DNA from: Ophiodon elongatus | Taxonomy: Eukaryota; Chordata; Actinopteri; Perciformes; Hexagrammidae | DNA: 64,000 bases | Assembly: GCA_016806645.1 (NCBI GenBank) | Contig: JACSYO010001856.1 | Coordinates: 4,421,001 to 4,485,000, forward strand | Direction: 5' to 3' | Shown here: one piece after another, positions 1 to 14,584 of the stretch | How the letters are laid out: every line of letters begins with the position of its first letter | Numbering within the stretch: position 1 is the first letter of the stretch | The notes under the pieces: generated by a model | What the model saw: the letters and a program-made list of their open reading frames with translations, nothing else | Told to the model about the DNA's origin: nothing | Database searches by the model: none | Made by a program: the position numbers and the translations under genes

Positions 1-277
1 ACACTATTTAAAAGCAGCCTGTGTGAAATGGAAAACTCTCCATTTCTCTAAAGGTTAATGTTTTATGATGCAAGTGGAGGCCCTTTACAGGGCAGCACTA
101 GGGGTCATTTCCACAACTTCATTGACTGTTAATAAGTGACAAGAACAATCAATGTCTCTCCCATTGTCCAGACAAACATGTGCACCTCTCTGTCCAGCCT
201 CTTGTCAATTTCTGAATTTCACTACTGACGAATAAAACAATGATGCAACAACACGTTTCTCTCTAAAGCATGCTCAC

Positions 278-674
278 CAACAATTTCAGCTGTCATGAAG
301 AGGAAGTACAGCAGCGCTGCGAAGACGAGCCTCTTCATCACCTTCTTGTGCTTGATCTTCTCCCTCTTCTTGGCGCAGTTGTCACAGGGGTCCATGTTTA
401 GCCCGGGGCTGCCCAGGCTGGACGAGGAGTCCAGCAGGCAGTCGTCGTCGTCGGCCACCGCCAGGGTGCTCACCGCCATCCCGTTGGCCGGAGCTCCGGC
501 GGAGTAGTCCGACATCTCCCCGGAGACCACGACCTTCAGCTTGTTGAACTTGGGCGCATCGTCCTCCACCAGCTCGTCGGAGAAGTCGAAGGGCGCCGTG
601 TCGCTCAGGTCCCAGTCGCCCCGCTCCCTCCTGAAGGCGGAGCGCACCCTGCTGAAGAGGTTCCCACCGGCCAT
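278..674 (-). CDS. slc30a4: Zinc transporter 4, first coding exon (partial gene)
   Basis: This exon encodes the cytosolic N-terminus and the start of the first membrane helix of a ZnT4-type cation diffusion facilitator, which moves zinc into endosomal and secretory vesicles. It starts at the ATG at 674 (MAGGNLFSRVRSAF) and runs 132 codons plus one base to a donor (G|GTGAGC) at 278. Family marks are the TAPFDFSDE and FNKLKVVV segments, an acidic DDDDCLLD stretch, the CDNCAKKRE motif before the membrane, and a hydrophobic helix starting MKRLVFAALLYFLFM with E-I-V-G at the splice site, where family members continue G-x-Y-I-A-N. The remaining exons lie left of the window. The divergent bloc1s6 neighbour matches human 15q21, which supports slc30a4 over slc30a2 or slc30a8. 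What is seen: exon, donor and start. Function is inferred from the family. Confidence 0.9.
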
Positions 675-936
675 CCCTCAATAAGTCGGTGTTGTCGACG
701 TGGTCTCTCGTCCTTAGGTTTGCTGTCGTGCCCCCCCCCCCACACACACACCCTCTCCGAGGCAATAATTCACATCGCGTGTCTGGTGAAATGTTGCTTT
801 TTAAGCTCCATCTTTAGCACCCTGGGGAGACAAAAGAGAGGAGAGTGAGACACCAGAACACACAACTCAAGACCCCCAGCAGACCTTTTTTTTTTAATGT
901 CAAGTTGGGGACTCGACACGTTGAAGACGACCCGCG

Positions 937-944
937 TGACGTCA
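937..944. promoter_or_regulatory. CRE palindrome TGACGTCA
   Basis: Perfect 8-bp CREB/ATF site, sharing its last base with an inverted CCAAT box. It lies 263 bp upstream of the slc30a4 start codon. Occupancy is inferred only. Confidence 0.55.
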
Positions 945-1116
945 TTGGGTCGCTCACATTCCTCTCTGATAAACTTTGAGTTCTAAAAAACAAAAAAAAA
1001 AAAAAAAAAAAAAACAGCAGCCCTGGCTAAACAGTAACAAGCGATCTTAGTTCAGGTTCGCTAGCTTGAACATTTTGGGTCATAATGTCAGCTCGCGACA
1101 CATAAAAATAACCTTG

Positions 1117-1124
1117 TGACGTCA
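1117..1124. promoter_or_regulatory. Second CRE palindrome TGACGTCA
   Basis: A second perfect 8-bp CREB/ATF palindrome, 180 bp from the first, in the same bidirectional promoter. Two exact copies in under 200 bp is more than chance would readily give. Confidence 0.55.
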
Positions 1125-1284
1125 TAGCTCGTTAATAAATACGTGAAGGACTCACCTGACAGACGTACGAACCTAATTCGTCCTTAGATTAAACGCCGAC
1201 ATGGTAACACTGGTGTAAGCATCGCGGTAGTCACCGCCGCCGCACTCTGAAGCAAAACACTAGCAAGTTCGGTTGCGCCCGCAA

Positions 1285-1313
1285 GTCACGTGATGACGTA
1301 GGAGTCACATGAC
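1285..1313. promoter_or_regulatory. Paired CLEAR/M-box E-boxes with a CRE-like half site
   Basis: GTCACGTGAT (1285-1294) differs at one base from the TFEB CLEAR consensus GTCACGTGAC. GTCACATGAC (1304-1313) carries the MITF M-box core TCACATGA. A TGACGTA half-CRE lies between them (1294-1300). MiT/TFE factors drive lysosome and melanosome genes, which suits the products on both sides (vesicular zinc transporter, pallidin). Site identity is seen; binding is inferred. Confidence 0.55.
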
Positions 1314-1431
1314 TGGGCGTCGCAAGGAACTCGTCAAAACAGTCTGTCCTGCTTCTGGTGAGAAGTCCCTCAACTCGTCAAGCCTGCAGATATAAACACA
1401 CAGTCGCGCGGGTAAGAGGGAGCTGACATGT

Positions 1432-1471
1432 TTAGGATGTAAGTCACATGATTAGGATGTTAGTCACATGT
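1432..1471. repeat. 20-bp tandem duplication, each unit with an M-box-like E-box
   Basis: Units 1432-1451 and 1452-1471 both begin TTAGGATGT and carry GTCACATG. They differ at only two positions. The repeat therefore doubles an M-box-type site 150-190 bp upstream of the bloc1s6 start codon. It may fall in the promoter or in the 5' UTR. Confidence 0.75.
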
Positions 1472-1621
1472 TGAGAAGCAGCTCAACAACCGAGCTGAGG
1501 TACTTCCTCAACGGGTTAGTTGCTCGGTGGTGTGATGAGCTAACGTCCAGCTGGTGATTTTACATGTTGTTTTCGTCTCTCGACGCCTCTCGTTCAGGTC
1601 ATAAAAGCAGCCTGGTTGCAC

Positions 1622-4433
<2,812 letters not shown>

Positions 4434-4758
4434 GATCCCCAAGTCTGCCCGCTGTATGAAGGGGTCCTACAGGTGCTTTTGCATGCCGTAGCCTATTTAT
4501 AACGTATCAACTGTACGTCACATTACTGCTGACTATTTTCCAAAGCAAAAGTCTTTTTTTGGTTTGGGGATATCGTTTGATCATATTTTGGGGCAAGAGA
4601 ATCAGACAGGCAGATGGAGGGGAGATGAGAGGCAGATTTTGGTATTGTATTCAAATCTACTTTAAACAGGATTGATACACTATCCATTACGCTGAATATT
4701 ACGAAGTAGACATGATTTTTACAATGCTTTGTTGCCTATCTCAAGCAGGTTTTATAAA

Positions 4759-4764
4759 AATAAA
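4759..4764 (+). terminator. Putative polyadenylation signal of bloc1s6
   Basis: AATAAA about 325 bp after the bloc1s6 stop codon in AT-rich sequence. It is the first canonical hexamer downstream of the stop. Confidence 0.5.
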
Positions 4765-5792
4765 TAATTTTTATTGGAAATTGTTAGGAATCAACTTGGC
4801 TCCACCTGTTTGCCACCGACTGAAATAGTTTTGGTGCACAGCTTCTGCAAAGAAATTATATGAAGTCATTAAAAAAGAACATTTGGTTTGTCTTTGTTTC
4901 CAACAGTATTACAGAAAAGTCTGTAAATGTTTAACTATGCTTAACTTTTGGGACGTGAGTTGTTATCTGGTAACTTGACTCCGGTTGTTTCTGCACATGT
5001 AGGACGACACTCGCCCATCTTTATACGGAGAGGTAACAAGATCTCTTTTAATTGAAGTTGTGAAACTTTCTTTGCTGAAAGAAATGGATTGAAACAAATT
5101 CCATTCAAAAATCCTCAAGACTAATAAGAGTAGAGTAATGAGCTTTGGGAAATGGTCCACTTAATTGACAGTATATGTGATTTTTTTTTTTTTTTTTTTT
5201 AAATAGTAAATGGGCCAAAACGTGCACAAAGTCTAATGTGATCCTTTATGTCAAGATCACCACAAACCAAAGACATGGACTAAATCATCAAATGCTGGTA
5301 CTTCCCACTATCAACCTCTGATGACACACACAAACTTCCAGCACTTCTCTGAGAGTGGAACAAATTACTCAAAGACACTTTTGCAGCCGTTGGACAATGA
5401 CAAGGAGGAGAATCAATGAGTTTGCTGGGGGGAGGGGGAGGGGGTTGGTTAAAGATATAGTGTTAATATATGTTATTCCTGTTAGTGTTGAATGTTAAAT
5501 AACAGGTATGTTGTTTCAATTGGTCTGCACTAAAGTTAACTGATTGTGTTTCCAGGTGATATGAGAATGGATGATAATACCAAACGTTGCTCCTCGTCGT
5601 GTAAAATTTGTTTAGCAGACCTTTCAAGAGGCTTCTATGCACTACTCCCGCCTGGAACGCCACTGTTTGTACGATTAATAATAAAGGCAACACAGAATTG
5701 TTCGTTCGTGGTTTTAGTATGTGTGAGGATGAGTACCTGCTGGAGGGCTGTTTGTCACAGTTGTACACATTTGTAATGTGAAATGGGTTCTG

Positions 5793-5905
<113 letters not shown>

Positions 5906-5924
5906 TCATGTCTTCATGTCTATA

Positions 5925-6215
5925 ACATGCTATGCGTTCCAATATTCATAGTATTTAGTATGCCAGAAAAATATTACGTATGTACTAATACCATAGTATG
6001 CCAAATATACCGGGACGTTGCCAGCCTGCTTTTTTTGGCTAATCTGACCCACAATCCTTTGTGCAGCAGATCTATGAGCGAGAGGGTCAAAGTTAAAGAT
6101 GCGTAGTATGTCCCAATTGAATGTGTACTGCATGCAACAGTACATACTTTGTAAGGGTAGCTGCAGTATGTTCTAAAAGTAAAAATAAAATAAATGCGAT
6201 TTGGAACCCAGCTAG
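5925..6215. mobile_element. Possible short MITE rich in AGTATG words
   Basis: The segment contains repeated AGTATG/CATACT words. It begins with a GCGTTCCAA-like end and finishes with an inverted relative (TTGGAAC within GCGATTTGGAACCC). This resembles a non-autonomous DNA transposon common in fish. The termini are imperfect, so the borders are approximate. Confidence 0.4.
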
Positions 6216-7679
6216 GGTGTAAACTTCCTCTTTTCAGGCCTCTTGTGCTCGTTGGTGGACTATGTGAACTGTATTTAGCATCTCAGGCCACCAGGTGTCA
6301 GCAGAGACCAGCATTTATTTCACTAGATCTCAATCGATGACGGGCAAATGTGCTCCGTGGAAGGCTGAGTTTCTGCAGGTTTTTTGTTTTTACTGCTTAA
6401 ATATTTCTGCACCAGCTGATGTTACTGAGTAGCACATCTACAACCAGCGAGAGAAATATCTGATGTGAGTTCATTTTGTGTGTCGTTGGTTTTAATGAGC
6501 ACCTGCAGAGTCTCTGTCCTCCATGCATCGCACACGAACATTTAGGATGTAAAGTAGTACTTCACAAACCTCACTCTCTGTGGGGTTTTTCATGACATGC
6601 TTCTAATCGGGGCCAGATCACCTGATGACCTTGGACGCCAGGTTGATATAGTTGTCCGCAATTAACAAACTGTAATTAACGGAGCAGCAGGACTGACTCT
6701 TGTGCCAGTTGGTTCCCAATTCAGCCTCAACTTTTCCTTCATATAGCTTGAATTGTCACTGAGTTGGTACACTAGACGGCCATTATCACGTACCGGCCAT
6801 ACAAACAGGCAAAAAAGTAGGTTACATTCCTCTCTATCCCAACACAACCATGCATCTGTCACATCCCCTCCTGTTCACATAAAACTCTAATTTTATACTC
6901 ACTACTACAGCAGGAAACTCAGTCAAAACCAACATGGCTTGGCCCACCCCCGCCCAGCTCTTCTTGGACGGAAACTGCACCACAGTGTGGCCACAAAGGG
7001 GTCCGGACCCGGGAGAGGGGCCACCTGATGAAAGTGAGGCAGTGCAGTGGAAACCACATTGTGAATATAGTTTTCAGCACCTCGAGTTTGGGTTTTATTA
7101 GACGATTTTTTTATGTATGCGTAAATACTGTGGTTCCATATATGCAACACTGATTGCTGTTGTTTTTTTATGAAACTTGGTCAGTATAATGGGTAGACCA
7201 AAAAAAGGATAGAGGTTTTGCTTGGGTCTGTCATGTATGACAGCTGGTCAGTGGCTCATTGGAGGTGAAAATATTCCTGAAGAGAAATGAAGGTGGTGTA
7301 ATATTATTGAATCAGTTATTGAGACAAATTTTTTTTTTAGTTAATATGGCACTTTTTATGTAGCATTAAATGAGCAGATTCCCTTTCATCGCTGTATTTT
7401 AACAATTTGTAGCTGATTTAAATTTATGAATGAAGAGTGAGAGAGATAATAAAGTTCTGCTTCAGGTCCCTTGCAGAAAGACTGTGGCTGGCCCTTGGAT
7501 CTCAAATCATGGGGGGAAATACAAAACAATTAAATAAAACATCTTTACAAAGCCAATGTGAACACAAAATCTGGCCATTAACCAGTGATCCAGTGAATAT
7601 TTTAAAATCTGACAAAGAAATAATCGTCATGCATTATTGATCATTCTTTAATTTATTCAAACTGAAGAAAAAGTGAAAA

Positions 7680-8000
7680 TAAAAGTGGATTTGGGGTGAT
7701 TTATTAGCAATTTCTTTTAATATATTCATAACTATGTTTTCACAAGTGTATAATGACCTGAACTAAGAATAATTGTGGGTGATTGTTTTTTTTTCCCTTA
7801 GAATGAGCCGTTTTTATCTGCATAAAGAGTCCGCAATACGTTGCACTGCCATGTTTCTATAGCAGCCCAGAACGGTTTTACGTTACCCGAAGGCCTAGAA
7901 GGGCTGCTTGAAACTAAGATTGTAAACTTCGCTCACAATCTTAGTTTCAATCTGCAACCTCGCCACTAGAGGCCACTAAATCCTACACACTGGACTTTCA
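7680..8000. mobile_element. MITE-like element, copy A, with internal 16-bp hairpin
   Basis: It shares ordered blocks with the element at 56672-57108: GATTTATTAGCA, CATAACTATGTTTT (CACAACTATG in the other copy), AATGAGCC, GCCATGTT, CAGCCCAGAAC (CAGTAGCCCAGAAC in the other copy), a GAAGGCCT-type block, and CCTACACACT near the right end. The left terminus is degenerate. It contains a perfect inverted repeat absent from the other copy. Confidence 0.65.
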
Positions 8001-9654
8001 TTCCAACAGACCGCATCATTTAGTGTTCTGAGTTTTCACACTTTGTAATACTTTACCAACTGAATGTCTTACAGGATCTGCTCATAATTAGTTAATCCTA
8101 ATTGAATAGGGCTCTGTTTTCCCAGGAGGAGGGGGCGTATACGAGGCCTCAGAGGTAGACGGCTCAGAGAAGCAGTGGTTTCCGAGGCTGGGCTCTATAC
8201 TCCTCAAAGCATTTGGCTTTAACTCGTCTCTACTTTTAGAAACTTGGCCGTCGGGGAAAACACAAACGCTCCCCTTTCGCCAAAACCACAAGCGAGTCAC
8301 AGACATGGAGCAGCAGCAGCAGCAGATGATGATGCTGTGCAGCGGACGGCCTTCCTGTCTAAGTAAACAGAGATCCAGACGGGTGAGGAGTGGGAGGCTG
8401 TGGTCGGCTTCAGACTGGCAGCACCAGACCTCTCCCAGTACCCACCATAACAGGATATGGTCCTCGGGGGCCCACACTGAGGATGATTGCATCATATTAT
8501 TATTCCCTTTACCATTTGGTTGGCGTGGTGGTCGGCTGTTCATGCACACTGTGTGCCATGTGAAGAGCTGGTTTGAAGGCTTTGGAAAACATATCTCTTT
8601 GTGGTGTTTCTGAGCAAAGTGACAGTGAATGAGGTTACTTTCCCATCTCAAGCAGGTCTTATATAACTACATACGTAGGTCTGGATAAGTGGGCATGGAG
8701 AACATTAGTAATTAGGTTTCTGTGACTCAACAGATGGTACACAGGAGATATTTAAGCATATGTGAGTACTATGTAACCACCACATGTTTTCAAAACAACA
8801 ATTTTACATGCATTTAGATATGATAGGAAGTAATTAAATATATTAACCAAAGTACAGTTTTGAGATATTTTTCACCCAGTGTTTTTTTTATTTTATGCTA
8901 CTTCTACTCCACTTCATTTCAGAAGCAGATATTCTTCGTCTTACTCCACAACATGTGACCGTTATATGTATATTGGTGCTTTGCAGATAAAGATTTCCTA
9001 CACAAAACACAGGATCCACTTAAAATAATAAATAAACTAAATAAAATAGCATATTCTGTTATAGAATAACACAACCTGACAATGAATAAATAGCTTCATC
9101 TTAACATATAAGTACTTTAAATACAATTAGGTTTAACAAAGAAAAGTCCAGCTGTATAATTTCTTTGTACTTTTACCTATTTCCTTTTTATATCTGAAAT
9201 ATCTTAATTAGATAATAATTGTATCTCTTTGAACTTCAACTATAGAACCCCAGGTTCCATCTTAAATTACATATTGCATTCTTAATCTGGAAAATAACTA
9301 TTAACCTCAGCTGTAAAACAATATTTCACTCTGAAATGTTTTATGGTACTATAACGTGACAGAACATGGAAATACTATACTACTACTATAATAGCAACAG
9401 TATACTTGCAATGTGATTCAAGGAGGGCCTCAAGTTTGTTTATTGTGCTTTTGTGTATTTGTACATAACAAAATAGTAAAAAGTATGTAATAAAGTAAGA
9501 CCCCCCCTTTAAGCCCGTATGTCAGATTGTATGTTTATAGCATAGTGCTGCATATTCAAACACATTTTCAATCAAATCGAACTAGTTGACACAGGAAGCC
9601 TGCAGCTTCCACAGCTCCTGTTCTAAATTGCTTTTTATATATTTATGGCTCAGT

Positions 9655-9740
9655 AGCAATAAGATAAGATAAGATAATCCTTTATTAGTCCCGCACCGGG
9701 GAGATTGCAAGCAAGACTGCAAACAAGAGACATAATAAAA
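9655..9740. mobile_element. SINE/LINE 3' tail fragment
   Basis: An AAGATAAGATAAGATA run followed by CCTTTATTAGTCCC and a GGGG-A-A/T block is a retroposon 3' tail I recognise from many fish genomes. Only the tail is visible. Confidence 0.5.
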
Positions 9741-10783
9741 AGAAACAAGATAAAAACAAGTATTATAAATAAGCAAATAAGCAATAAAAAAAACAGTAAA
9801 GAATCCACAATAACTGAAATATTATATATACAGACAAAATAACTATTATTGCAAAGCGTATTTATATTGCACAGGTTTTAAGTGTTTAATAATCCAACAA
9901 TGTGTGTCCTCTCAGTCCACTGACCTTATGATGCTTATGTAACTTTATTTCAGTAAAAACCTTGAATGCCCTCAACTGCATATTTTTTAAAATTAAAGTA
10001 AAGGATCCAAATACTTCTTCCACCACCTCCGCTGCTGCAAGCAACGGCAGTGAAGTGTGTACAATTTAAGTGTCTAATGCCATGTATGGGTTACAGAGGC
10101 TCTTGTTGTGTCTGCACTGCGGTCGGACCAGCTCCACGCGGCGTCAACACAGACAGCCAGTGAACCACAGCGGGGGAAAGGCTGTCCTCACACCGGCCTC
10201 ACCCCACAGGTGCTCAGCTCACGTCCGCGTCGGCTTCGGAGCGCCACATTTTCAACAAAAAAAAAAAACAAGTCCTCACAACATCTCTAATGGCTGGTTT
10301 CATGGGCTCCTCTTAGACTGTAGTAAAAGCATTAAATATAGAAAACAAACTCGTTGGCTGAGGAGGAGGCTTTGAAGAGCAGCGTGGTTAGTGGTGGGAA
10401 GGGGAAAGGATGATTTGATTAACTGAATGCGCCCTGTGCTTGTTGTTTTCATTGGGCGGGTAACAGAAGAAAACATGTGTTAAAAGGACGCGTTGCAAAG
10501 CTGGGAGCGAGACAAAGAAATTGTTTTCCGACAAGCGCCCACAGGCACAGTCACGGCCGCGTCCTGTCTGACCTGTGTGAGGTGGAGATGTGATAACCCA
10601 GACCTTAACTGTATGGAGTTAGAGGTCTGCAGGGAGGATTTATAGTGTTGTTTGTTTGGTCTATTTGAGTCAACCACAGCAGACTGTCGCTTCCTCCTGC
10701 TTTCTGGAAGCACTGAGGAGAGGTCTGTAGTGGGAGACGGAGCGAGACACATGCGCCGCGCGCGCAGACACACGTGCACCCAT

Positions 10784-11100
10784 GCAGACAGACAGACAGA
10801 CAGACAGACACCCATGCAGACAGACAGACAGACAGACAGACACCCATGCAGACAGACAGACAGACAGACACCCATACAGACAGACAGACAGACAGACAGA
10901 CACCCATACAGACAGACAGACAGACACCCATGCAGACAGACAGACAGACAGACACCCATGCAGACAGACAGAAAGACAGACACCCATGCAGACAGACAGA
11001 CAGACAGACACCCATACAGACAGACAGACAGACACCCATGCAGACAGACAGAAAGACAGACACCCATGCTGACAGACAGACAGACAGACAGACAGACAGA
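10784..11100. repeat. Higher-order (CAGA)n minisatellite
   Basis: CAGA tetramer runs are punctuated about every 16-28 bp by CACCCATGCA or CACCCATACA spacers, giving ten or more second-order units of variable length. Two units carry an AGAAAGACAG variant. Frames open on both strands here because no stop arises in the repeat; they are not genes. Confidence 0.95.
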
Positions 11101-12482
11101 GACTCACACACTTGCTCACATACACAAACAAGATCCAGTAAGAGCCGGTACTGCAACTCTCATGTCAGTGTGGTGGTCGCTGCGGTTCAGAAAACTGCAG
11201 GGTTTGTTGTAGTCCAGAGGCTACGGGTGTCACAAGACGATGTCTTCTATCACCGGTGCTCTTAAATCATGAATTATTGTATTTGAGTACAATGAGTTCT
11301 CAGTAACCTTGTTTCTATAAGACAGGACCCACTTTATTGAAAAAGTACTGTTTAACCTTTACCATTCCGAACCCTCCCTCATAAGACAAGGTAAAGTATC
11401 TAACAATAGTAGAAGAGATGCAGTCATGATTATTATCATTTTTTTCAAGGGAGGCCATGCCAGCAGCTAGTCGAGGTTACATAACGGCTTATCTCTCACA
11501 TTCACATATGACCAGCTTGCACAAGTTGTGAAGTAACACCCATTTAAAAATGAATTAGCTACCCATTGAGGAAATTAACACCATCTCCAAATGATTTCTT
11601 GCCATAGAAGTTAAGCATATTATGAGTTACTGTTAAAATGTTCGGGCACATGAGGACGTCACATAATACCTGCTTTGGCACACAAAAAAAAACCAACCCA
11701 GATATATCTGTTTGTGACCTTGCAAAAATGAACAAAGTGACACGTTCTGCCTTTGAAACGTGTGATCCAAGATGGAAAACGATTGTGTTGTTAACAAATA
11801 GGGTGAAGTATTTTGGTGTTTGTCCTGCTCGAAACTAAAGTAGGCTGCAGTAAATTCCCAAGATGGCTAGGATTGTAATAGGATCTCCCCCTTGATATAT
11901 TTGAATGCACTGGTGGTCTGAAGTATGCAACAACAACCCATGACCTGTTCCATCTAACCGAGGCTTGTACAGTTTTATAGCTGACGGATGAATATATGTT
12001 GCATGAAGCCTCTTGTGACCCGCTGGAAGTTCGATGCAGATGTGGGCATTTATGTGTGTGAGGACACACGGCAGGTATTTTGTAATGCACCAGAGAGGAA
12101 CTGGGTGGGGTAAATACTGGAAAGTCATATGAGGCACCAGAAATGCATGAATATGACAATGAAACCTCAATTGTAAACTGTGACTAAATAACTAAAAAGT
12201 GCCTCGAAAAAACTTTATTTTTAAGACAGATGTATGCTGTCTGCGTGTGTGTGTGTGTGTCCTTGCTGTTGCTGCAGAGACACTGATGTGTCAACAATCA
12301 CACACTCTGTCTGGAACGAGAGAAACCCATCGGAGCTGCTTTGTGCTCTGAATAATACAGCACGGGCTCTTTTAGTCAGACCTCCATTTGTCTTGCTTGC
12401 AGTGTAATATCAACAATTGAGGATTGGTTTATTCCAGAATAACTCAGCATAGGGAAAACAGTGGCTGTTAAATGGAAACAGA

Positions 12483-12823
12483 TTTAAAGGTGCAATATAC
12501 CTTTAAGAAGAAATAACTATTTGCTGTCATATCTACATGAGCAGAGAATGAAGTTACTCCCCCTTCTGTGTGTTGTTATCTGAGCTTCTCCTTGTGTTGG
12601 GTACGTAGTCGGGACAGCCGTGCATATATTTAGTGCATGTTTTTTTGCATGTGACCGTGCCCCACTGACACGTAGCTGATACGTAGCTGTCTGCACGTAT
12701 GCTGTAGTTTGCACTGTTAGCATCGTTAGCACCATTAGCCACAAGCTGCCCGGTCAGCGGTTGCCATGTTGAGAGCCATTGAGAGGCAATCAAAATGCTC
12801 CAAATCCTGCATATAGCACTTTA
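12483..12823. mobile_element. Short DNA-transposon-like element with TTTAAAG termini
   Basis: The left end TTTAAAGGTGCAATAT is mirrored by ATATAGCACTTTAAA at the right end, giving near-perfect inverted termini about 340 bp apart. The interior has no recognisable coding content. The end sequences resemble short repeats common in teleosts. Confidence 0.55.
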
Positions 12824-14254
12824 AAGATACAATACATCTAAAATGAGTGTGGTTTGTTTTGAAAGACTAGTTAAAAAAACAGCACAGCAGGATTTACTTA
12901 TAGTTAAATGAATACATTTAGTAAATTAATACATTTAAGTGTATAGGTTTTTGTATGTTCCCCTACAAGAACCCTCATGTAGGGGAACAAAAATAGGCTG
13001 CTCGTATGTGGACCAACAGTTTTTTCCCCCTCAACTTATATGAAGCTCTGACCTACTTCCATACATGTCTATAGTAATATTACATAATGTGTGCTTTTAG
13101 AGTAGAGAGAAGAAAAGCCAGCATAAAAGCAATTTCCCTTCTTCAGAAGGGTCTGACACACCCATAACTCCTGTTGATGTTAGATTTAGATTTAACCAAA
13201 TGTATTTTTCCATTTCAGGAAAATAAATGCTGTACTGGCACATATGCACAATGTTAATGCATGTGCCTTGTGCATTAATAAAGAATTGCATAACTGCACT
13301 AGATGGTAAAGAGTCACGTGTTCTTAATTAAAAGCGCTCTACTTATCACGGCAAAGACAAAAATTTGTCTTCAAGTTTAACAACTCCATATTGTGTATAT
13401 ACACATTAAACCATAATATACAGATTGTATATTTGTGCCTGCAATAAACACTAAGCTGTGTTTACAAACAAGGGTACAACAGCTTTAATGGAAACAAATC
13501 TGGCAAAACAGTTACGCTTATTTATTGCAGCTGGAGAAAAGAATATTTTAAAATACATTAGCATATGAAACCTCTGCTCTAAAGATAAATGAGAATGAAA
13601 TAGTTGTCCATCATAGTGATGATCACAGAGAATCAGGACAGCTTGGTCTTGCTTACAGCCAACAGGCATCAACCCAATGTATACCAGGCCATTAAGGAGT
13701 TTGTGGAATACCAAAAAAAAAAAAAAAAAAAAAATCTGCTCACATACATTATATACTGCATGTGACCAACACTGTCCAGTAGCAAACCAACCGGCTATAC
13801 TTTTGTATATAGGACTAGTAAAATAATATACAGCAACTTATTGATGTGATTTGCATTATTACAGAGCCTTTATATAGTGAAGCCAAGTGAAGGTTATTTT
13901 GAAGTAGTACAGTCTTACGTAAACACTTCTAGGGAAATAGCCCAATAGTGTCTGAATTTAGATAAGGGTTGTGCTCTAGACCTGAGCCCGAGCTTCAACC
14001 TCGTGATTCCACTTATCACTCACACCAACTGTTGCCGGTGAGCGAGATAGTGAAAGCCGCCTGCTCACTGAACTTAGCAGCTACAAGTGTTGAAATGGGG
14101 ACTATATTTATAAACATCCACAAATTTGGACTACTTTTTTTTGAAGGGTGTGGGGGGGGGGGGGGGGTTCCCACTTTGTACTAACTTCAGAGTAAGAGCT
14201 TGTCATTCCCCATAAAATAATCAGAAGAGCACAACAGAGTTGGCAGGAGGATCA

Positions 14255-14260
14255 TTTATT
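14255..14260 (-). terminator. Polyadenylation signal of nmrk2
   Basis: AATAAA on the minus strand, 325 bp past the nmrk2 stop codon and downstream of a likely 3' UTR intron. It is the best candidate for the transcript end. Confidence 0.6.
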
Positions 14261-14584
14261 GACACAGAAGTGCAACTTTCCTCTGAACATATCCATCAAC
14301 TATCTTTCGAGTGTAGGCTGTAACAAAGCAATAAATATGGTTGATATAAAAACATGCCAGCATTTGATGCCATCAGTTAAAACATTTACAAAAATCGTAG
14401 CAGTCAGCTAAATGAGCTGCCAGGTAGAAACTTAAGGCAAGGCGGTATTCTGCTTGCAGGCCGAGTACATACTCCTTTCAGCTGATGGAAGAACCTGAAA
14501 TACAGAAAGAAAAACATCAGAATCTCACATTTTGACACAAAGATTATGTTAGAGGAAAGTCTGATGATTATTTACCTTTGTTTG

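Larger units (their letters stand above)
675..1621. promoter_or_regulatory. Divergent promoter region slc30a4 / bloc1s6
   Basis: This stretch of about 0.95 kb separates the start codons of two head-to-head genes and must hold both promoters and 5' UTRs. It contains two perfect cAMP-response palindromes (TGACGTCA), the first followed at once by an inverted CCAAT box (ATTGG, 944-948). It also holds four E-boxes of the MITF/TFEB type, a poly(A) run at about 988-1014, and several CpG-bearing segments. Untranslated exons are likely but their borders cannot be fixed from sequence alone. Confidence 0.75.

Noticed and set aside
382..765. 127-codon Gly/Arg-rich minus-strand frame
   Set aside because: It is an off-frame shadow of the slc30a4 first exon in GC-rich sequence.
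8088..8651. 187-codon minus-strand frame near a CAG run
   Set aside because: No recognisable domain, odd composition, a competing open frame on the other strand, and no conserved splice context.
10784..11100. CRISPR-like alternation of repeat and spacer
   Set aside because: The spacers are near-identical and the repeat is simple CAGA. This is a eukaryotic minisatellite.
10480..11265. Frames up to 195 codons on both strands over the CAGA repeat
   Set aside because: The repeat contains no stop in several frames, so openness is uninformative. There are no splice sites or family motifs.
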